IMG/VR virus record: IMGVR_UViG_3300033998_000134
Span: 1-54,554 of that record
Length of the DNA stretch: 54,554 nucleotides
Reading direction: 5' to 3' (one strand)
Source: a virus
The translations under genes were made by a program, and so were the position numbers. The notes under the pieces were generated by a model. The model did no database searches and was not told where the DNA came from. It saw only the letters and a program-made list of their open reading frames with translations. Of this stretch, positions 24,376-32,528 are shown one piece after another; position 1 is the stretch's first letter; each line of letters begins with the position of its first letter.

Positions 24376-24863
24376 ACTTTTACCTTGATTTTTAATTTTG
24401 CGTGAATAGCCACCAGCAGGACTGCATCTCTCACATCCTGATTGCACCGCTTGATCGGCGCCAGTCCGTTGTATTGAAGTATATAGTTCAGCTCTTCGTG
24501 CGTGATCTTCCCGTCGCGTCCTTTCCACCCCTTATTGAAAGGTTTCTGCTCTATAACCTCAAGCCCGTAATGCTTTGCCATCTCAACGATATGCCGCCCT
24601 GTTTGGTGGTTGCTGCCTACATTCTTTGCGATCTTCTGCGCTCTTACTCCCTTTGGGTCGTGATAGTTGCTCTTCTCGTTCAGCCATCCCGCCTCTACTA
24701 CTACCAGAACGTCGCCCGGGAGTGTTGCAAGCAAATACAGTTTCTCGAGTAGTTGGGGAAACGGAAGTGCTTCTGCCGAAAGTTCATGGTCTCGGTATAT
24801 ACATATACCGCTCTTTCCCGTGTCCGGATCGATACCGACAATGATTTTATTTGGTTTATCCAT
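24372..24863 (-). CDS. RuvC-like Holliday junction resolvase, 163 aa
   Basis: RNase H-fold nuclease that would cut recombination junctions or branched replicating DNA before packaging. Acidic residues are in place: D12 and D14 in GIDPDTGKSG, E57 in LVVVEAG, and a late acidic pair in NQDVRDAVLLVAIH (residues about 141-145). A conserved lysine/basic stretch KPFNKGWKGRDGK lies between. Length fits RuvC proteins. It is next to the methylase (4-base overlap) and in the same operon as RecT. Confidence 0.75.
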   Translation of the reverse strand: MDKPNKIIVGIDPDTGKSGICIYRDHELSAEALPFPQLLEKLYLLATLPGDVLVVVEAGWLNEKSNYHDPKGVRAQKIAKNVGSNHQTGRHIVEMAKHYGLEVIEQKPFNKGWKGRDGKITHEELNYILQYNGLAPIKRCNQDVRDAVLLVAIHAKLKIKVKV

Positions 24864-24893
24864 CTGTAATTTTGTTTTTCCCGTTCGGGTAGA

Positions 24894-25103
24894 TTAATGC
24901 TGATTGATAAAAATGCTTACGCTGTTAATTGTTTGTTTGAAGGATATTTTCCCCTCATTTTTGAGCCTTTTAAGCTCGTCTCTCAATTCCTGTTCCGGCA
25001 TGTCGCATAAACCCACAACATCCTCAAGCATCGCACAATGCGGAATCCTGCGTTCTTTTTTCTTCTCTTCGATCAGGTATCTTATTGCCTCCTCAACTGT
25101 CAT
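24894..25103 (-). CDS. Hypothetical small protein, possible winged helix, 69 aa
   Basis: Begins MTVEEAIRYLIEEKKKERRIPH and continues with an ELRDELKRLKNEGKISF segment followed by strands (SVSIFI), the helix-strand order of small winged-helix domains. No family recognised. It lies between the RuvC-like gene and the 130-aa coiled-coil gene in the recombination part of the early operon. Confidence 0.5.
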   Translation of the reverse strand: MTVEEAIRYLIEEKKKERRIPHCAMLEDVVGLCDMPEQELRDELKRLKNEGKISFKQTINSVSIFINQH

Positions 25104-25130
25104 ATTTTATCTTTGTTAATTGTTTATCTA

Positions 25131-25523
25131 TCAATAGCCGGTATTATTCGATCTCAACTGCTCCTTCTCATAACTCAAAATAGACCTTAATACGTCTTGT
25201 TGATGACTGCACGTCGCATTCACTCGCTCAAGCCAGTCAACGAGATATGCCTCGTCCTGCGCCGCGCTTTCAACAAGCGCATTCTGCGCCTTTGCCGACA
25301 AGTAGTTTTCTTTTGCAATAGCTACAATTATTTCCGATATTTCGTTTGCGCGTTTCTGTCTGTACATCTTTTTAGCCTCTGCAAGCATATATCCAGATCT
25401 GGCCTGATACACGTTGATCCTTTTCAGCCGCTCCAAAACTTCTTCCGGATTATCGGAACACTCTATTTCGAGATAGCTCTGCATTTCGCTCACCTCTTTC
25501 TCTATTTTTTCGTACCTGGTCAT
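25131..25523 (-). CDS. Hypothetical helical protein, 130 aa
   Basis: Almost entirely helical and charged (YEKIEKEVSEMQSYLEIE at the start, then repeated E/K/R/A-rich helices), without membrane segment or cysteine motif. Length and composition are like small phage single-strand-DNA accessory or recombination helper proteins, but nothing specific is seen. It sits two bases downstream of the MBL-fold gene (25525), suggesting the two are translated together. Confidence 0.55.
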   Translation of the reverse strand: MTRYEKIEKEVSEMQSYLEIECSDNPEEVLERLKRINVYQARSGYMLAEAKKMYRQKRANEISEIIVAIAKENYLSAKAQNALVESAAQDEAYLVDWLERVNATCSHQQDVLRSILSYEKEQLRSNNTGY

Positions 25524-25524
25524 G

Positions 25525-26253
25525 TTAATACGGGTTATTGGTTAGTTCAACTTTCATTCCCGGATCGGCTATCAATATGTTTTTGCCTGTTGCTTTTTCG
25601 AGTGTATCTATAAACTCTTTTCGGTCCGAATTGAACCTGCTCAAATGAAGCAGAATGATGTTATACATATTGATAAGATCGTGCGACAATATAAACTTTG
25701 AAGCTGTGCTCAATTCCATGTGCGTAGTCATAAGTCTGTTTCGCATCGACGGATGTGTATTGCCGTTAGCAATCGATTCTTCAAGTGCAGCATCGGAATA
25801 ATTACATTCTATCATCAAGTGATTTACCTCTTTAAACTTGTTTTCGGTCATGAAACTGTCGGTCAGAAAAAGCAAATAGCCCATGTCCGGATGGTGGATA
25901 TAGTAGCCCAACGTCGGCACGTCGTGAAAAGCATTAAATGGCAGGACCTTGAAATTACCTGCCCTGATTCCTTTTCCCGCAGTTGCCTCTATTGTCTGAC
26001 TTAGCTTCTTTGTTTCGATGACATGCCTGTTTGCATATACCGGGAACGTTCTCTCATATAACGATATGTACTTGCTATGATCGCCGTGTACATGAGTCAC
26101 AAAACACCCTTTCACCTTTTTCGTGTTGAACGAAAGCGCTTCTTTGACTTTCGACGGATGAACACCTGCTTCCAAGATGATGGCTTCATCCACGGACTGA
26201 AGTACATATCCGTTGCCTGATGATGAGGATCCTATAACAGTTAATTCGATCAT
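25525..26253 (-). CDS. Metallo-beta-lactamase-fold hydrolase, 242 aa
   Basis: Contains the MBL signature THVHGDHS with metal ligands H54, H56, D58 and H59, and later strands GYLLFLTDSF and LMTTHMELST that would supply further ligands. YycJ-type phage and host proteins of this fold include predicted exo/endonucleases, so a DNA-processing role is plausible. It is located between RecT (26429) and the RuvC-like gene. No lambda-type exonuclease is seen in the operon, and this protein is a candidate nuclease partner for RecT; that is inference. Confidence 0.75.
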   Translation of the reverse strand: MIELTVIGSSSSGNGYVLQSVDEAIILEAGVHPSKVKEALSFNTKKVKGCFVTHVHGDHSKYISLYERTFPVYANRHVIETKKLSQTIEATAGKGIRAGNFKVLPFNAFHDVPTLGYYIHHPDMGYLLFLTDSFMTENKFKEVNHLMIECNYSDAALEESIANGNTHPSMRNRLMTTHMELSTASKFILSHDLINMYNIILLHLSRFNSDRKEFIDTLEKATGKNILIADPGMKVELTNNPY

Positions 26254-26305
26254 AATTCTAAATTATAATGTCGGGTATTTTAAATCTGCAATCTCTCCTA
26301 AATTG

Positions 26306-26400
26306 CTGGGGGAATAGGAATCGAACCTATTACAAACTCTCCCTAAGTATTACTTATCGAGCAACACGTCTGCTGCTATTGCGTACAACCTGTACCCCCA
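26306..26400 (-). tRNA. tRNA-like gene with long variable arm, isotype uncertain
   Basis: The 3' half is convincing: T arm ATAGG-TTCGATT-CCTAT followed by the acceptor strand TCCCCCA (26313-26307), pairing with TGGGGG at the 5' end (26400). Total length about 95 nt suits a class II (Ser/Leu/Tyr) tRNA with G as discriminator. The middle part is hard to fold: an anticodon stem GTTGC/GTAAT with loop TCGATAA is possible, and CGA (Ser) is the alternative anticodon. It could be a divergent phage tRNA or a decaying one. It fills the gap between the MBL-fold and RecT genes. Confidence 0.45.
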
Positions 26401-26428
26401 TATAACCTTTGTTTCAATAATAATCAGA

Positions 26429-27301
26429 TTAATACGGTGGTTCTTCTTCTTGTTTCTCTACTTCCTTATTATCCTCAACAAATGCTTCTTCCATGCTCAC
26501 CTCTTCGGCGACTACATCCTGGATCGCATTGTCTCTTTCTGCGCGGATATCAGTTTCAATATCTTGAACGATTGCGCTTTGCATCTCTATTGACAGATAC
26601 CCATATTTTGAGAGAAGCTCTCTTAACACTGTTTTTATCGCCATATCGTCAAACGAATTTGTCCACCCTATGCCTGTAGGCTCTTTCCCTGCAAGTTTCG
26701 CGAGGCTTTCTACCGTGATATCTTTGGAGAATTTGAGGGTAGGAGCATACATCTTAGCGTGTTTGGCGATCTCCTCAACTGTCGAATAGAGTGTTTTTCT
26801 GAACCCGTTCAGAAGCTCTATGTGCGCAAAATATCCGATAACCTTATCGGATTTCTTTTGCCCGGTAAAATCGATCGAACCGGTCAGCTTATCCTTCCCG
26901 GCTATTTCACCTTCGTACACAACATCAGCATTAATATACCGGTATTGTCCTGTTCTCATCGCGAGTTGGATCAATCCTTTGTAACCGATAATGAATGTGG
27001 GTGTCGGCACTCCCTTGTTTTTAAATGGCAAGATATAGGCATATCCCAAAGCTCTATTGATCGGCAGCTTCAATACAGCCGCCTTCAGTGCCTCCATCAC
27101 CACCTGGCTGGGGTTGCATGTTTGCAGGGATTTATCCGTGTTATACAGATCGATTATTGAAGCAACGAATGAGTTTGAGTTGCTTCCTAAAGCGTTCTGG
27201 AATTGGCTTTGAACCGATGGTGCATTTAGTACGCTTTTCAGCACGTCAACCGGCTTTCTTTTCTCTACTTGTTGTTGGTTGTTGTTGGTTGTTGTTGTCA
27301 T
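26429..27301 (-). CDS. recT: RecT-family single-strand annealing protein, 290 aa
   Basis: RecT anneals complementary single strands in phage recombination. Features: an N/Q-rich start, then VLNAPSVQSQFQNALG, CNPSQVVMEALKAAVLKLPINRALGYAYILPFKN and TFIIGYKGLIQLAMRTGQYRYINADVVYEGE, the conserved RecT core with the GYKGLIQLAxR segment near residue 125. The acidic C-terminal tail (EEVSMEEAFVEDNKEVEKQEEEPPY) is typical. ATGA overlap with the SbcC-like gene upstream shows co-translation. Confidence 0.92.
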   Translation of the reverse strand: MTTTTNNNQQQVEKRKPVDVLKSVLNAPSVQSQFQNALGSNSNSFVASIIDLYNTDKSLQTCNPSQVVMEALKAAVLKLPINRALGYAYILPFKNKGVPTPTFIIGYKGLIQLAMRTGQYRYINADVVYEGEIAGKDKLTGSIDFTGQKKSDKVIGYFAHIELLNGFRKTLYSTVEEIAKHAKMYAPTLKFSKDITVESLAKLAGKEPTGIGWTNSFDDMAIKTVLRELLSKYGYLSIEMQSAIVQDIETDIRAERDNAIQDVVAEEVSMEEAFVEDNKEVEKQEEEPPY

Positions 27302-29232
27302 TGTATTGTAAGTGTTTCGTACGTCGGATCAACGTACAGGTTTATAATTTGTGATCTCATTTCGGGGATGACGGTAGTCGATTCCCTATTGTCGATAAAA
27401 ATAGGTGCAATAATGCCGTAGTGGTCACTTATTCCGTTGATGATGTCAAGACCTGCATAGATCTTTTCGGCATTGGAAAGTGTCGAGTAGTTCGTGCCGT
27501 TCATCGTTGCTTCGCAATCCGGCACAACTTGTCCATCAACTTGCTCTTTAAATAATCTGAATTGCACTTTTTCAAAAAGCATGTTGATTCTGCTTTCATA
27601 CTCCGAATTTTTAGCGAACTCGAATTCCTTGATGGTAGACTCCTGTTGCTCGAGCGTGGCAAGCTCCTGATTGAGTTTAGATTTCCTTTCGTTAATCTCG
27701 GCGAGTGATTTTTTTAGGTTATCGATGATTTCGCGGTTGTACAACCGTTTCTTTAATTCGTCAATTTCGGACCGCAAAACCCGTTTTCTGTCTTTCATCG
27801 CTCCGATCGACTCTTGTTCTTCGGGTGCATGTATCTTTGCTCTCAACTCACGTATCTTTGCTTCGTTGGCCTTATACAGGATAGATTCCATATACTGCGG
27901 CTTCTTTTCTTTTAGAGCCTGTATTTCGGCTTTCAGCTTCTCTATCCGTGCATTCTTTTCTGAAGTATCGGGCGCATCAGGAATATCGATACGATTGATT
28001 TCGTCCGAAATATTATCTACCATCTGCTTGATCTTCTTCCCATCCGCAAGGTTTGCTGCCAGTCGGTCCGCTTTTGACTTGTTGAACGCCTCTTCCATGT
28101 GTGTGCGCCTCTCTTCAATATCATGCTCTGGTAGAGATTGTTTGCAGGTAGGGCAGATGAGTTCATTCTCATTGAACTCCAACCGTTCAGAATTGATTTC
28201 CTTCCATTGGTTGCGTAAGTCCTCAAGTTTGTCTTTGTAATATTTCAGGTCTTTCTCGAGACTATCCTTGCGTGCTTTCTTTGTCTTGTAATCCCTTTCA
28301 TCGTCGCCGATCGAAAGAAGCAGCCTGCGTACTTCATTCTCTTTTCGCTCGATATCTTCGGCTATTTGCTGCTTCTCAATCCGCTCCAGCTTCATGTTGT
28401 CGGCCATATATGTATTGATCTGCTCTTGTATGGCCATGATCCGTTTCTGCTCTTCCTCGCTCTTTACTGCGGCATCTGTAAGGGCCGTATCGATGTCGTC
28501 GATTTCCTTCTGCAGGATGGCGATTTTATTTTCAATTTCCTTCCAGTCTTCAATAACCGGCATATTCCTGTTCGTCGTCTCGATCTCTGTCGGAATCTTT
28601 TCGAGCTGCTCTTTTATTTTCTTTTTACGTGAAATAAGCTCACGTTTGAAATTGTCGAACGAAACACCCGTGATCAATTTCAGCAGCTCCGAAAATTCGG
28701 GCCTCTGCGAAGCTATCTGATCATTGGTGATCTCCGGAATGAGAGAGAATAAAATTTCACGCTGCTGCTCTCTTTTTAATGAGGTGAAATAGTGCGGATT
28801 TGTGATTGTTTTCAGCAGTGTCTCGTCGCAAATCTCTGCAACTGCCTGATCATACTCCGACTTCTTCACGCCTACACCATTGATTGAGTAGTCGGTTGTG
28901 TTACCTTTAAAAACCTCCTCACTTTCGCTTCTCGGTTTCACCCAATCCTCGCGATAAACCCTTTTTAGCCTGGTCGGATTTCCGTTTACCAGTATTTCTG
29001 CCTCAACCTCCACGTTCACGCGGCTTGTTCCTTTCGGTTTCAATTCGTGATCTGCGCGTCCTTCATGGTCCTTTCCGAAAAGAAGCCACAGCCAGGCATC
29101 ATAAATTGTTGTTTTGCCTGACCCGTTCCGGCCATAGATATTCAAAATATCCGGAATGTCGGTCAGGTCAAATTTTTGCACTCCTCTGAAGTTACGGAGT
29201 GAGATCGATTTAATTTTTACTTCCTTTTTCAT
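27298..29232 (-). CDS. SbcC/Rad50-like ATPase, 644 aa
   Basis: SMC-type ATPase for DNA end processing. Walker A is GRNGSGKTT (residues 34-42). Two long coiled coils flank a zinc hook CPTCKQ near residue 360. The C-terminal lobe has a degenerate ABC signature (SNAEKIYAGLDI) and a Walker B-like IAPIFIDNREST near 610. It lacks an adjacent SbcD/Mre11 nuclease. Its stop overlaps the RecT start by four bases; the pair is common in Bacteroides phages and suggests joint use in recombination or repair. Confidence 0.88.
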   Translation of the reverse strand: MKKEVKIKSISLRNFRGVQKFDLTDIPDILNIYGRNGSGKTTIYDAWLWLLFGKDHEGRADHELKPKGTSRVNVEVEAEILVNGNPTRLKRVYREDWVKPRSESEEVFKGNTTDYSINGVGVKKSEYDQAVAEICDETLLKTITNPHYFTSLKREQQREILFSLIPEITNDQIASQRPEFSELLKLITGVSFDNFKRELISRKKKIKEQLEKIPTEIETTNRNMPVIEDWKEIENKIAILQKEIDDIDTALTDAAVKSEEEQKRIMAIQEQINTYMADNMKLERIEKQQIAEDIERKENEVRRLLLSIGDDERDYKTKKARKDSLEKDLKYYKDKLEDLRNQWKEINSERLEFNENELICPTCKQSLPEHDIEERRTHMEEAFNKSKADRLAANLADGKKIKQMVDNISDEINRIDIPDAPDTSEKNARIEKLKAEIQALKEKKPQYMESILYKANEAKIRELRAKIHAPEEQESIGAMKDRKRVLRSEIDELKKRLYNREIIDNLKKSLAEINERKSKLNQELATLEQQESTIKEFEFAKNSEYESRINMLFEKVQFRLFKEQVDGQVVPDCEATMNGTNYSTLSNAEKIYAGLDIINGISDHYGIIAPIFIDNRESTTVIPEMRSQIINLYVDPTYETLTIQ

Positions 29233-29266
29233 TGTTCTTGTATTTTTAAATCATTATGGTAGCAAC

Positions 29267-29749
29267 TTAAAACAACAGATATTCGGTCCAAAGCTTTTCG
29301 AATTGCTTTCCGAAGTATGTTGCAAGTTCCTCCGATTTACAGCATAGTCGAGAACCGATATCCGCATTCGCAAGCGAAGCCGTATGAATCGTATGCGAGC
29401 AACCGACGCCCGCAGCATCCCGGTTTACCCTGAACCAAGGAAACCATTTATATTCGCTACTATCTTTCCAATTAGGTTTCCAACCTTCATTCAAAGCACG
29501 TGCAATTATTGTAAGTTTATAAAAAGCGATTATTGAAGCCTGATCTTCAGGTTCGCAATTGTCTACTTCGGGCAAATCTTCAGGATCAAGACCAAGTTCA
29601 CGACAAGCATCTTCATAGGATTTAATTCGATCCTGAATGCTTTTGAAAAACTTCTTTCCGGAAGTATCTTCAAGCATGGCTTGAAATTCTGGGCTTGCAT
29701 TTTCATAAAGGCCTTTCGCCTTTTTTTCGTCAATCTGTAATGTTTTCAT
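29267..29749 (-). CDS. Conserved Bacteroides-phage hypothetical protein, 160 aa
   Basis: Contains EDLPEVDNCEPEDQASIIAFYKLTIIARALNEGWKPNW (residues about 57-95), followed by SSEYKWFPWF and a region with SRLCCKSEELATYFG. This arrangement is well known from small Bacteroides phage proteins without function. Soluble; no membrane segment. It precedes the SbcC-like gene in the early operon. Confidence 0.65.
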   Translation of the reverse strand: MKTLQIDEKKAKGLYENASPEFQAMLEDTSGKKFFKSIQDRIKSYEDACRELGLDPEDLPEVDNCEPEDQASIIAFYKLTIIARALNEGWKPNWKDSSEYKWFPWFRVNRDAAGVGCSHTIHTASLANADIGSRLCCKSEELATYFGKQFEKLWTEYLLF

Positions 29750-29788
29750 TTTTTAATTGTTTATAATTTTCTTAATTCAGTCTGGCTA

Positions 29789-29923
29789 TCAAGGGAAAAT
29801 GATATACCATTTGCTTATTATGCCTATCGCTATTCGCACCGAAAAGTATATTGTTGCCGCTGCAATCACAATCCAGCACGCAACATCGAGCGCCCGCTCT
29901 TTTTTCGTTTTCTCTTTTTCCAT
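29789..29923 (-). CDS. Single-span membrane micro-protein, 44 aa
   Basis: Starts MEKEKTKKERALDVACWIVI at 29923 and ends KWYIIFP. A charged N-terminus precedes a transmembrane helix (about residues 14-39). It fills the gap between the HTH gene and the 160-aa gene in the same direction, which supports its reality. Function unknown. Confidence 0.55.
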   Translation of the reverse strand: MEKEKTKKERALDVACWIVIAAATIYFSVRIAIGIISKWYIIFP

Positions 29924-29943
29924 TGTTGCTGATTTTTTATGGT

Positions 29944-30141
29944 TTACACCACCTTGTTTTTAAGGATTAATCTTTCAATGCTCGCAAGGTTATAGAAGTA
30001 CTTGCCTCCGATCCGGGAGAAGCTGATTGCCGCTTCGTCCCTTAATGTTTGCAGAAAATCGTCACTGCAGTCCAGATAGGCCTTAGCCTCTCTTGCCGAC
30101 AGCCATGTCTTGTGAACTGGTTCAACTTTTCCCTGCTTCAT
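29944..30141 (-). CDS. Small HTH/excisionase-like DNA-binding protein, 65 aa
   Basis: WLSAREAKAYLDCSDDFLQTLRDEAAISFSRIGGKYFYNLASIERLI has the winged-helix-turn-helix plan of excisionase and MerR-like proteins (a helix pair, then a wing with IGGKYFYNxxSI). In a temperate phage this could be an excisionase or early regulator. It overlaps the KilA-N gene by four bases and lies near the start of the early operon, about 3 kb from attP. Confidence 0.7.
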   Translation of the reverse strand: MKQGKVEPVHKTWLSAREAKAYLDCSDDFLQTLRDEAAISFSRIGGKYFYNLASIERLILKNKVV

Positions 30142-30803
30142 GATGCTGATAATTCTGCCGGTTGATTTCTATCTATCCAAATACGCCTGAGGTAGCCTAT
30201 AAGGTCGGCGTATGTCTTTATAAAACCCTCTCTGATCAGTTCAGTGACCTTGATCTGCATTTTCACGAGGTCTCTCATGCTCTGCTCCTCTGCCTCTTTG
30301 TTTCGGATCTCCCGTTGATGCTTCCCGTAAACGATGATGTTGATCGCCCTTGCAACATTTGTGATGTTGTGGGTTACGTCCTGTTTCCTGGATATTTTTG
30401 CAATCTCTGCTGCCATTTCACGGTATGTGTCTCCCGCTTCAATTCTGAATTGGATCAGCTGGTCGTAAACGAATTTCAGGACATCGTATTTAAATGAAGG
30501 ATTGATCCACATCGCAAAGTCAATGAAAAGGAGAGGGTGCATCCAGGTACCTGCATTATTGCCTCTCGATGCTCTTGATTTTACATATGGGGAATTCCCC
30601 CTATGTAAATTTTCCCTTTTAATTATGGTATCTATAAATTCCTTAGTGGACTGGTTAACGAAATAATCCTTCATCTCTTTTTTCATTCCGTTCAGCTCAT
30701 TCCACTGCTTCAATAATGCGGTAGCATTGAACATGCCGTCACTTGTCCGCTGGTAAACGGAGAAGTCGCCCATCTGTCTTGTTAGTGTTTGATTTGTTTT
30801 CAT
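30138..30803 (-). CDS. KilA-N domain protein, possible antirepressor, 221 aa
   Basis: The N-terminal 120 residues show the KilA-N plan: VYQRTSDGMFNATALLKQWN, then WMHPLLFIDFAMWINPSFKYDVLKFV (residues about 88-113). KilA-N proteins are DNA-binding and often act as phage antirepressors. The C-terminal part is helical with a long amphipathic region (RNKEAEEQSMRDLVKMQIK). Second gene of the early operon, next to the repressor region, which fits a regulatory role. Confidence 0.82.
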   Translation of the reverse strand: MKTNQTLTRQMGDFSVYQRTSDGMFNATALLKQWNELNGMKKEMKDYFVNQSTKEFIDTIIKRENLHRGNSPYVKSRASRGNNAGTWMHPLLFIDFAMWINPSFKYDVLKFVYDQLIQFRIEAGDTYREMAAEIAKISRKQDVTHNITNVARAINIIVYGKHQREIRNKEAEEQSMRDLVKMQIKVTELIREGFIKTYADLIGYLRRIWIDRNQPAELSAS

Positions 30804-31012
30804 TTCAATCTGGTTATTTGCGTTTTCCCGCCGATCTCGTCCACCGACACAAAGAATCGGCCTTCTTTTTTTTGCTTGGCCCTTGTGGCCGCTGTTTTTA
30901 TTGATCCGGTAGATAGTACCCGGAACGGTATTACAATGGTTTCACCTACACTCATCCCCAATAATGTGTCTCTTGGAGAAACTTTTTTGATGATTCTTGC
31001 CTTGGTTATCAT
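30800..31012 (-). CDS. Hypothetical first early protein, 70 aa
   Basis: Basic, beta-rich protein (KARIIKKVSPRDTLLGMSVGETIVIPFRVLSTGSIKTAATRAKQ) resembling small DNA-binding proteins. It is the first gene behind the early promoter at 31079-31086, opposite the repressor gene, the usual place of a cro-like or early control gene, but I see no clear HTH. Confidence 0.55.
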   Translation of the reverse strand: MITKARIIKKVSPRDTLLGMSVGETIVIPFRVLSTGSIKTAATRAKQKKEGRFFVSVDEIGGKTQITRLK

Positions 31013-31078
31013 ATTGTTATTATATTTGCTGTCTTATTCGTATTAGTTACATTGAACATTTGCTTAGTAACGACTTTG

Positions 31079-31086
31079 CAAATATA
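31079..31086 (-). promoter_or_regulatory. Putative early promoter (-7 box TATATTTG)
   Basis: Minus strand TATATTTG exactly matches the Bacteroidota TAnnTTTG consensus. Its expected start site near 31073 lies 60 bases before the first early ATG (31012). The operator-like repeat at 31090-31104 covers the zone just upstream of the box, where a bound repressor would block it. Confidence 0.6.
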
Positions 31087-31089
31087 CGT

Positions 31090-31133
31090 CGCAGCATCGA
31101 CATAAAAAAATATTTGGACGCAATATCGACATA
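31090..31133. promoter_or_regulatory. Repressor operator-like direct repeats
   Basis: CGCAGCATCGACATA (31090-31104) and CGCAATATCGACATA (31119-31133) match at 13 of 15 positions with starts 29 bp apart. They lie between the divergent early promoter and the repressor gene (ATG 31153), exactly where a CI-type operator is expected. Confidence 0.55.
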
Positions 31134-31152
31134 TTTAATATTATTTAACTAT

Positions 31153-31854
31153 ATGGTAAATAAAACAAATTATTCGGATTGGGAGCAAACAACTATTAAT
31201 GAGCGCATTAAGTACATTGTTGATTATTTTTTTAAGGGCAATACAACGCAGATGGCGAAAGCTGTTTTTGTAAAACAATCTACTCTTAGGGATATTGTTG
31301 GCGAGCGAAATAGCACTCCGTCTTTCGACACAATAAAGCAAATTGTCGATTCTGCGTCCCTTAATATTAATCCGGAATGGCTCCTTACAGGGAAGGGTGA
31401 AATATTAAAAGCAGGCAATTCTGTAAAGATATTTGTCCCCGAAGATCTGCCCAAGCAAGTCGGAAGGTTATACCGTGCTCCGATTTATGAATCATATCCG
31501 GTAAGCGCAGGCCTTCACGGATTGGCTGCAATCAGAGACGATAAGCCTGACGGATACGCATATACTACCATGCCTGGAGTTACTTTCTTTCCGGTTATCG
31601 GATGCAGCTTCGAGCCGATTATCTATGCAGGCGAATATATAGGTGCGGTCAAGCTGAACTCGTGGGACAGGGTGGATACCGAGAAGATCTATTTCATCAT
31701 CACCAAAGAGGAGAGGATGCTCAAGAGATTAAGGGTTGACAAAGACAGGGAGGATATATTGTGGTGCGTGTCTCCGAATTTTAGCGAGTTCAGCATTTTT
31801 AAATCGGATATCATCGAAATTAATCATGTATTCTTTTATGGTAAAATGATATGA
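31153..31854 (+). CDS. CI/LexA-like phage repressor with S24 peptidase domain, 233 aa
   Basis: The N-terminal region (residues about 15-75) is an HTH domain (TTQMAKAVFVKQSTLRDIVGERNSTPSFDTIKQIV, then INPEWLLTGKGE, the typical Bacteroidota CI ending). The C-terminal half is S24-like: GCSFEPIIYAGEYIG carries the nucleophile Ser, and a Lys in MLKRLRV completes the dyad, so self-cleavage after DNA damage is possible. Start at the ATG at 31153; an open frame extends upstream but would cover the operators. It would repress the divergent early operon and maintain lysogeny. Confidence 0.85.
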   Translation: MVNKTNYSDWEQTTINERIKYIVDYFFKGNTTQMAKAVFVKQSTLRDIVGERNSTPSFDTIKQIVDSASLNINPEWLLTGKGEILKAGNSVKIFVPEDLPKQVGRLYRAPIYESYPVSAGLHGLAAIRDDKPDGYAYTTMPGVTFFPVIGCSFEPIIYAGEYIGAVKLNSWDRVDTEKIYFIITKEERMLKRLRVDKDREDILWCVSPNFSEFSIFKSDIIEINHVFFYGKMI

Positions 31855-32252
31855 CTATGGATAAAATAAACACAGACCTTTATAAAATCATTGAATTTGA
31901 ACAGATGTTTCTAAAGGATAATTTGAGATTTACTCCGGTCAAGATGTTTGTTGAAATTCAATATGACGAAGTAATGCTAAAGGATCTATATGAATATTTT
32001 GATGCTGCATTATCAGTATTAAATAAATACAAACATCCTTTAAACAACAAAGCCATTAAATTGGCGTCTTCCGAATTGGATATAAGCTTAAATAAAGAAT
32101 GGGAGCACCCTCCTTTACTTTTTATTCAATATAGAATATTAAATCAAAGACTAAAAGACGTATTAGGGTTAGATATAGAAAAAAATAAATATTTTATACT
32201 ATCCGTATTCATTGTCACATTAATAAGCAGAGTAAAAGAGAAAAGATTATAG
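31851..32252 (+). CDS. Hypothetical protein coupled to the repressor, 133 aa
   Basis: Overlaps the repressor stop by four bases (ATGA), so it is made with it in the lysogen. The sequence is helical and charged, without a recognised motif or signal (FVEIQYDEVMLKDLYEYFDAALSVL). Lysogenic partners of CI genes often provide immunity, exclusion or toxin functions, but nothing in this sequence proves one. AT-rich compared with the late genes. Confidence 0.6.
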   Translation: MTMDKINTDLYKIIEFEQMFLKDNLRFTPVKMFVEIQYDEVMLKDLYEYFDAALSVLNKYKHPLNNKAIKLASSELDISLNKEWEHPPLLFIQYRILNQRLKDVLGLDIEKNKYFILSVFIVTLISRVKEKRL

Positions 32253-32312
32253 GAAGGCACTAATACTGTTTCTGCCTTTGTAGATAATGAATAAGTTGAA
32301 TAAAAAATAATT

Positions 32313-32528
32313 ATGGAAGAGCGTAAATTTTATCTGAAGAGTATCGAAAGGTTACTGGCCTTTACTGTCGCCGCTATTATCCTTTATCTCATTGCCTTAA
32401 ATGGTAGATATGTGGTGGTTGAAAATAGATTGGTACTTGATAAATGGAAAATGGAGGTGTACGATGCCGGGAGCGAGGAAATACCTATTATTGTAAATGG
32501 GAGGGATATATACAATGCTGCTCGTTGA
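32313..32528 (+). CDS. Small membrane protein, 71 aa
   Basis: One transmembrane helix (LLAFTVAAIILYLIALNG, residues 13-30) after a short basic N-terminus, then an outward-facing domain with acidic residues (DKWKMEVYDAGSEEIPI). It is expressed in the lysogenic direction behind the repressor genes and overlaps the next gene by 14 bases if that starts at 32515. A superinfection-exclusion-type role is possible but unproven. Confidence 0.55.
   Translation: MEERKFYLKSIERLLAFTVAAIILYLIALNGRYVVVENRLVLDKWKMEVYDAGSEEIPIIVNGRDIYNAAR

Noticed and set aside
24376-24528. N-terminal extension of the methyltransferase frame
   Set aside because: It lies within the RuvC-like gene in another frame, is Arg-rich and unlike methylases; the ATG at 24375 gives a normal ATGA coupling.
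30778-30794. A fifth copy of the late element (TAACAAG near the KilA-N start)
   Set aside because: Only partial sequence match and no TTTG at 25 bases.
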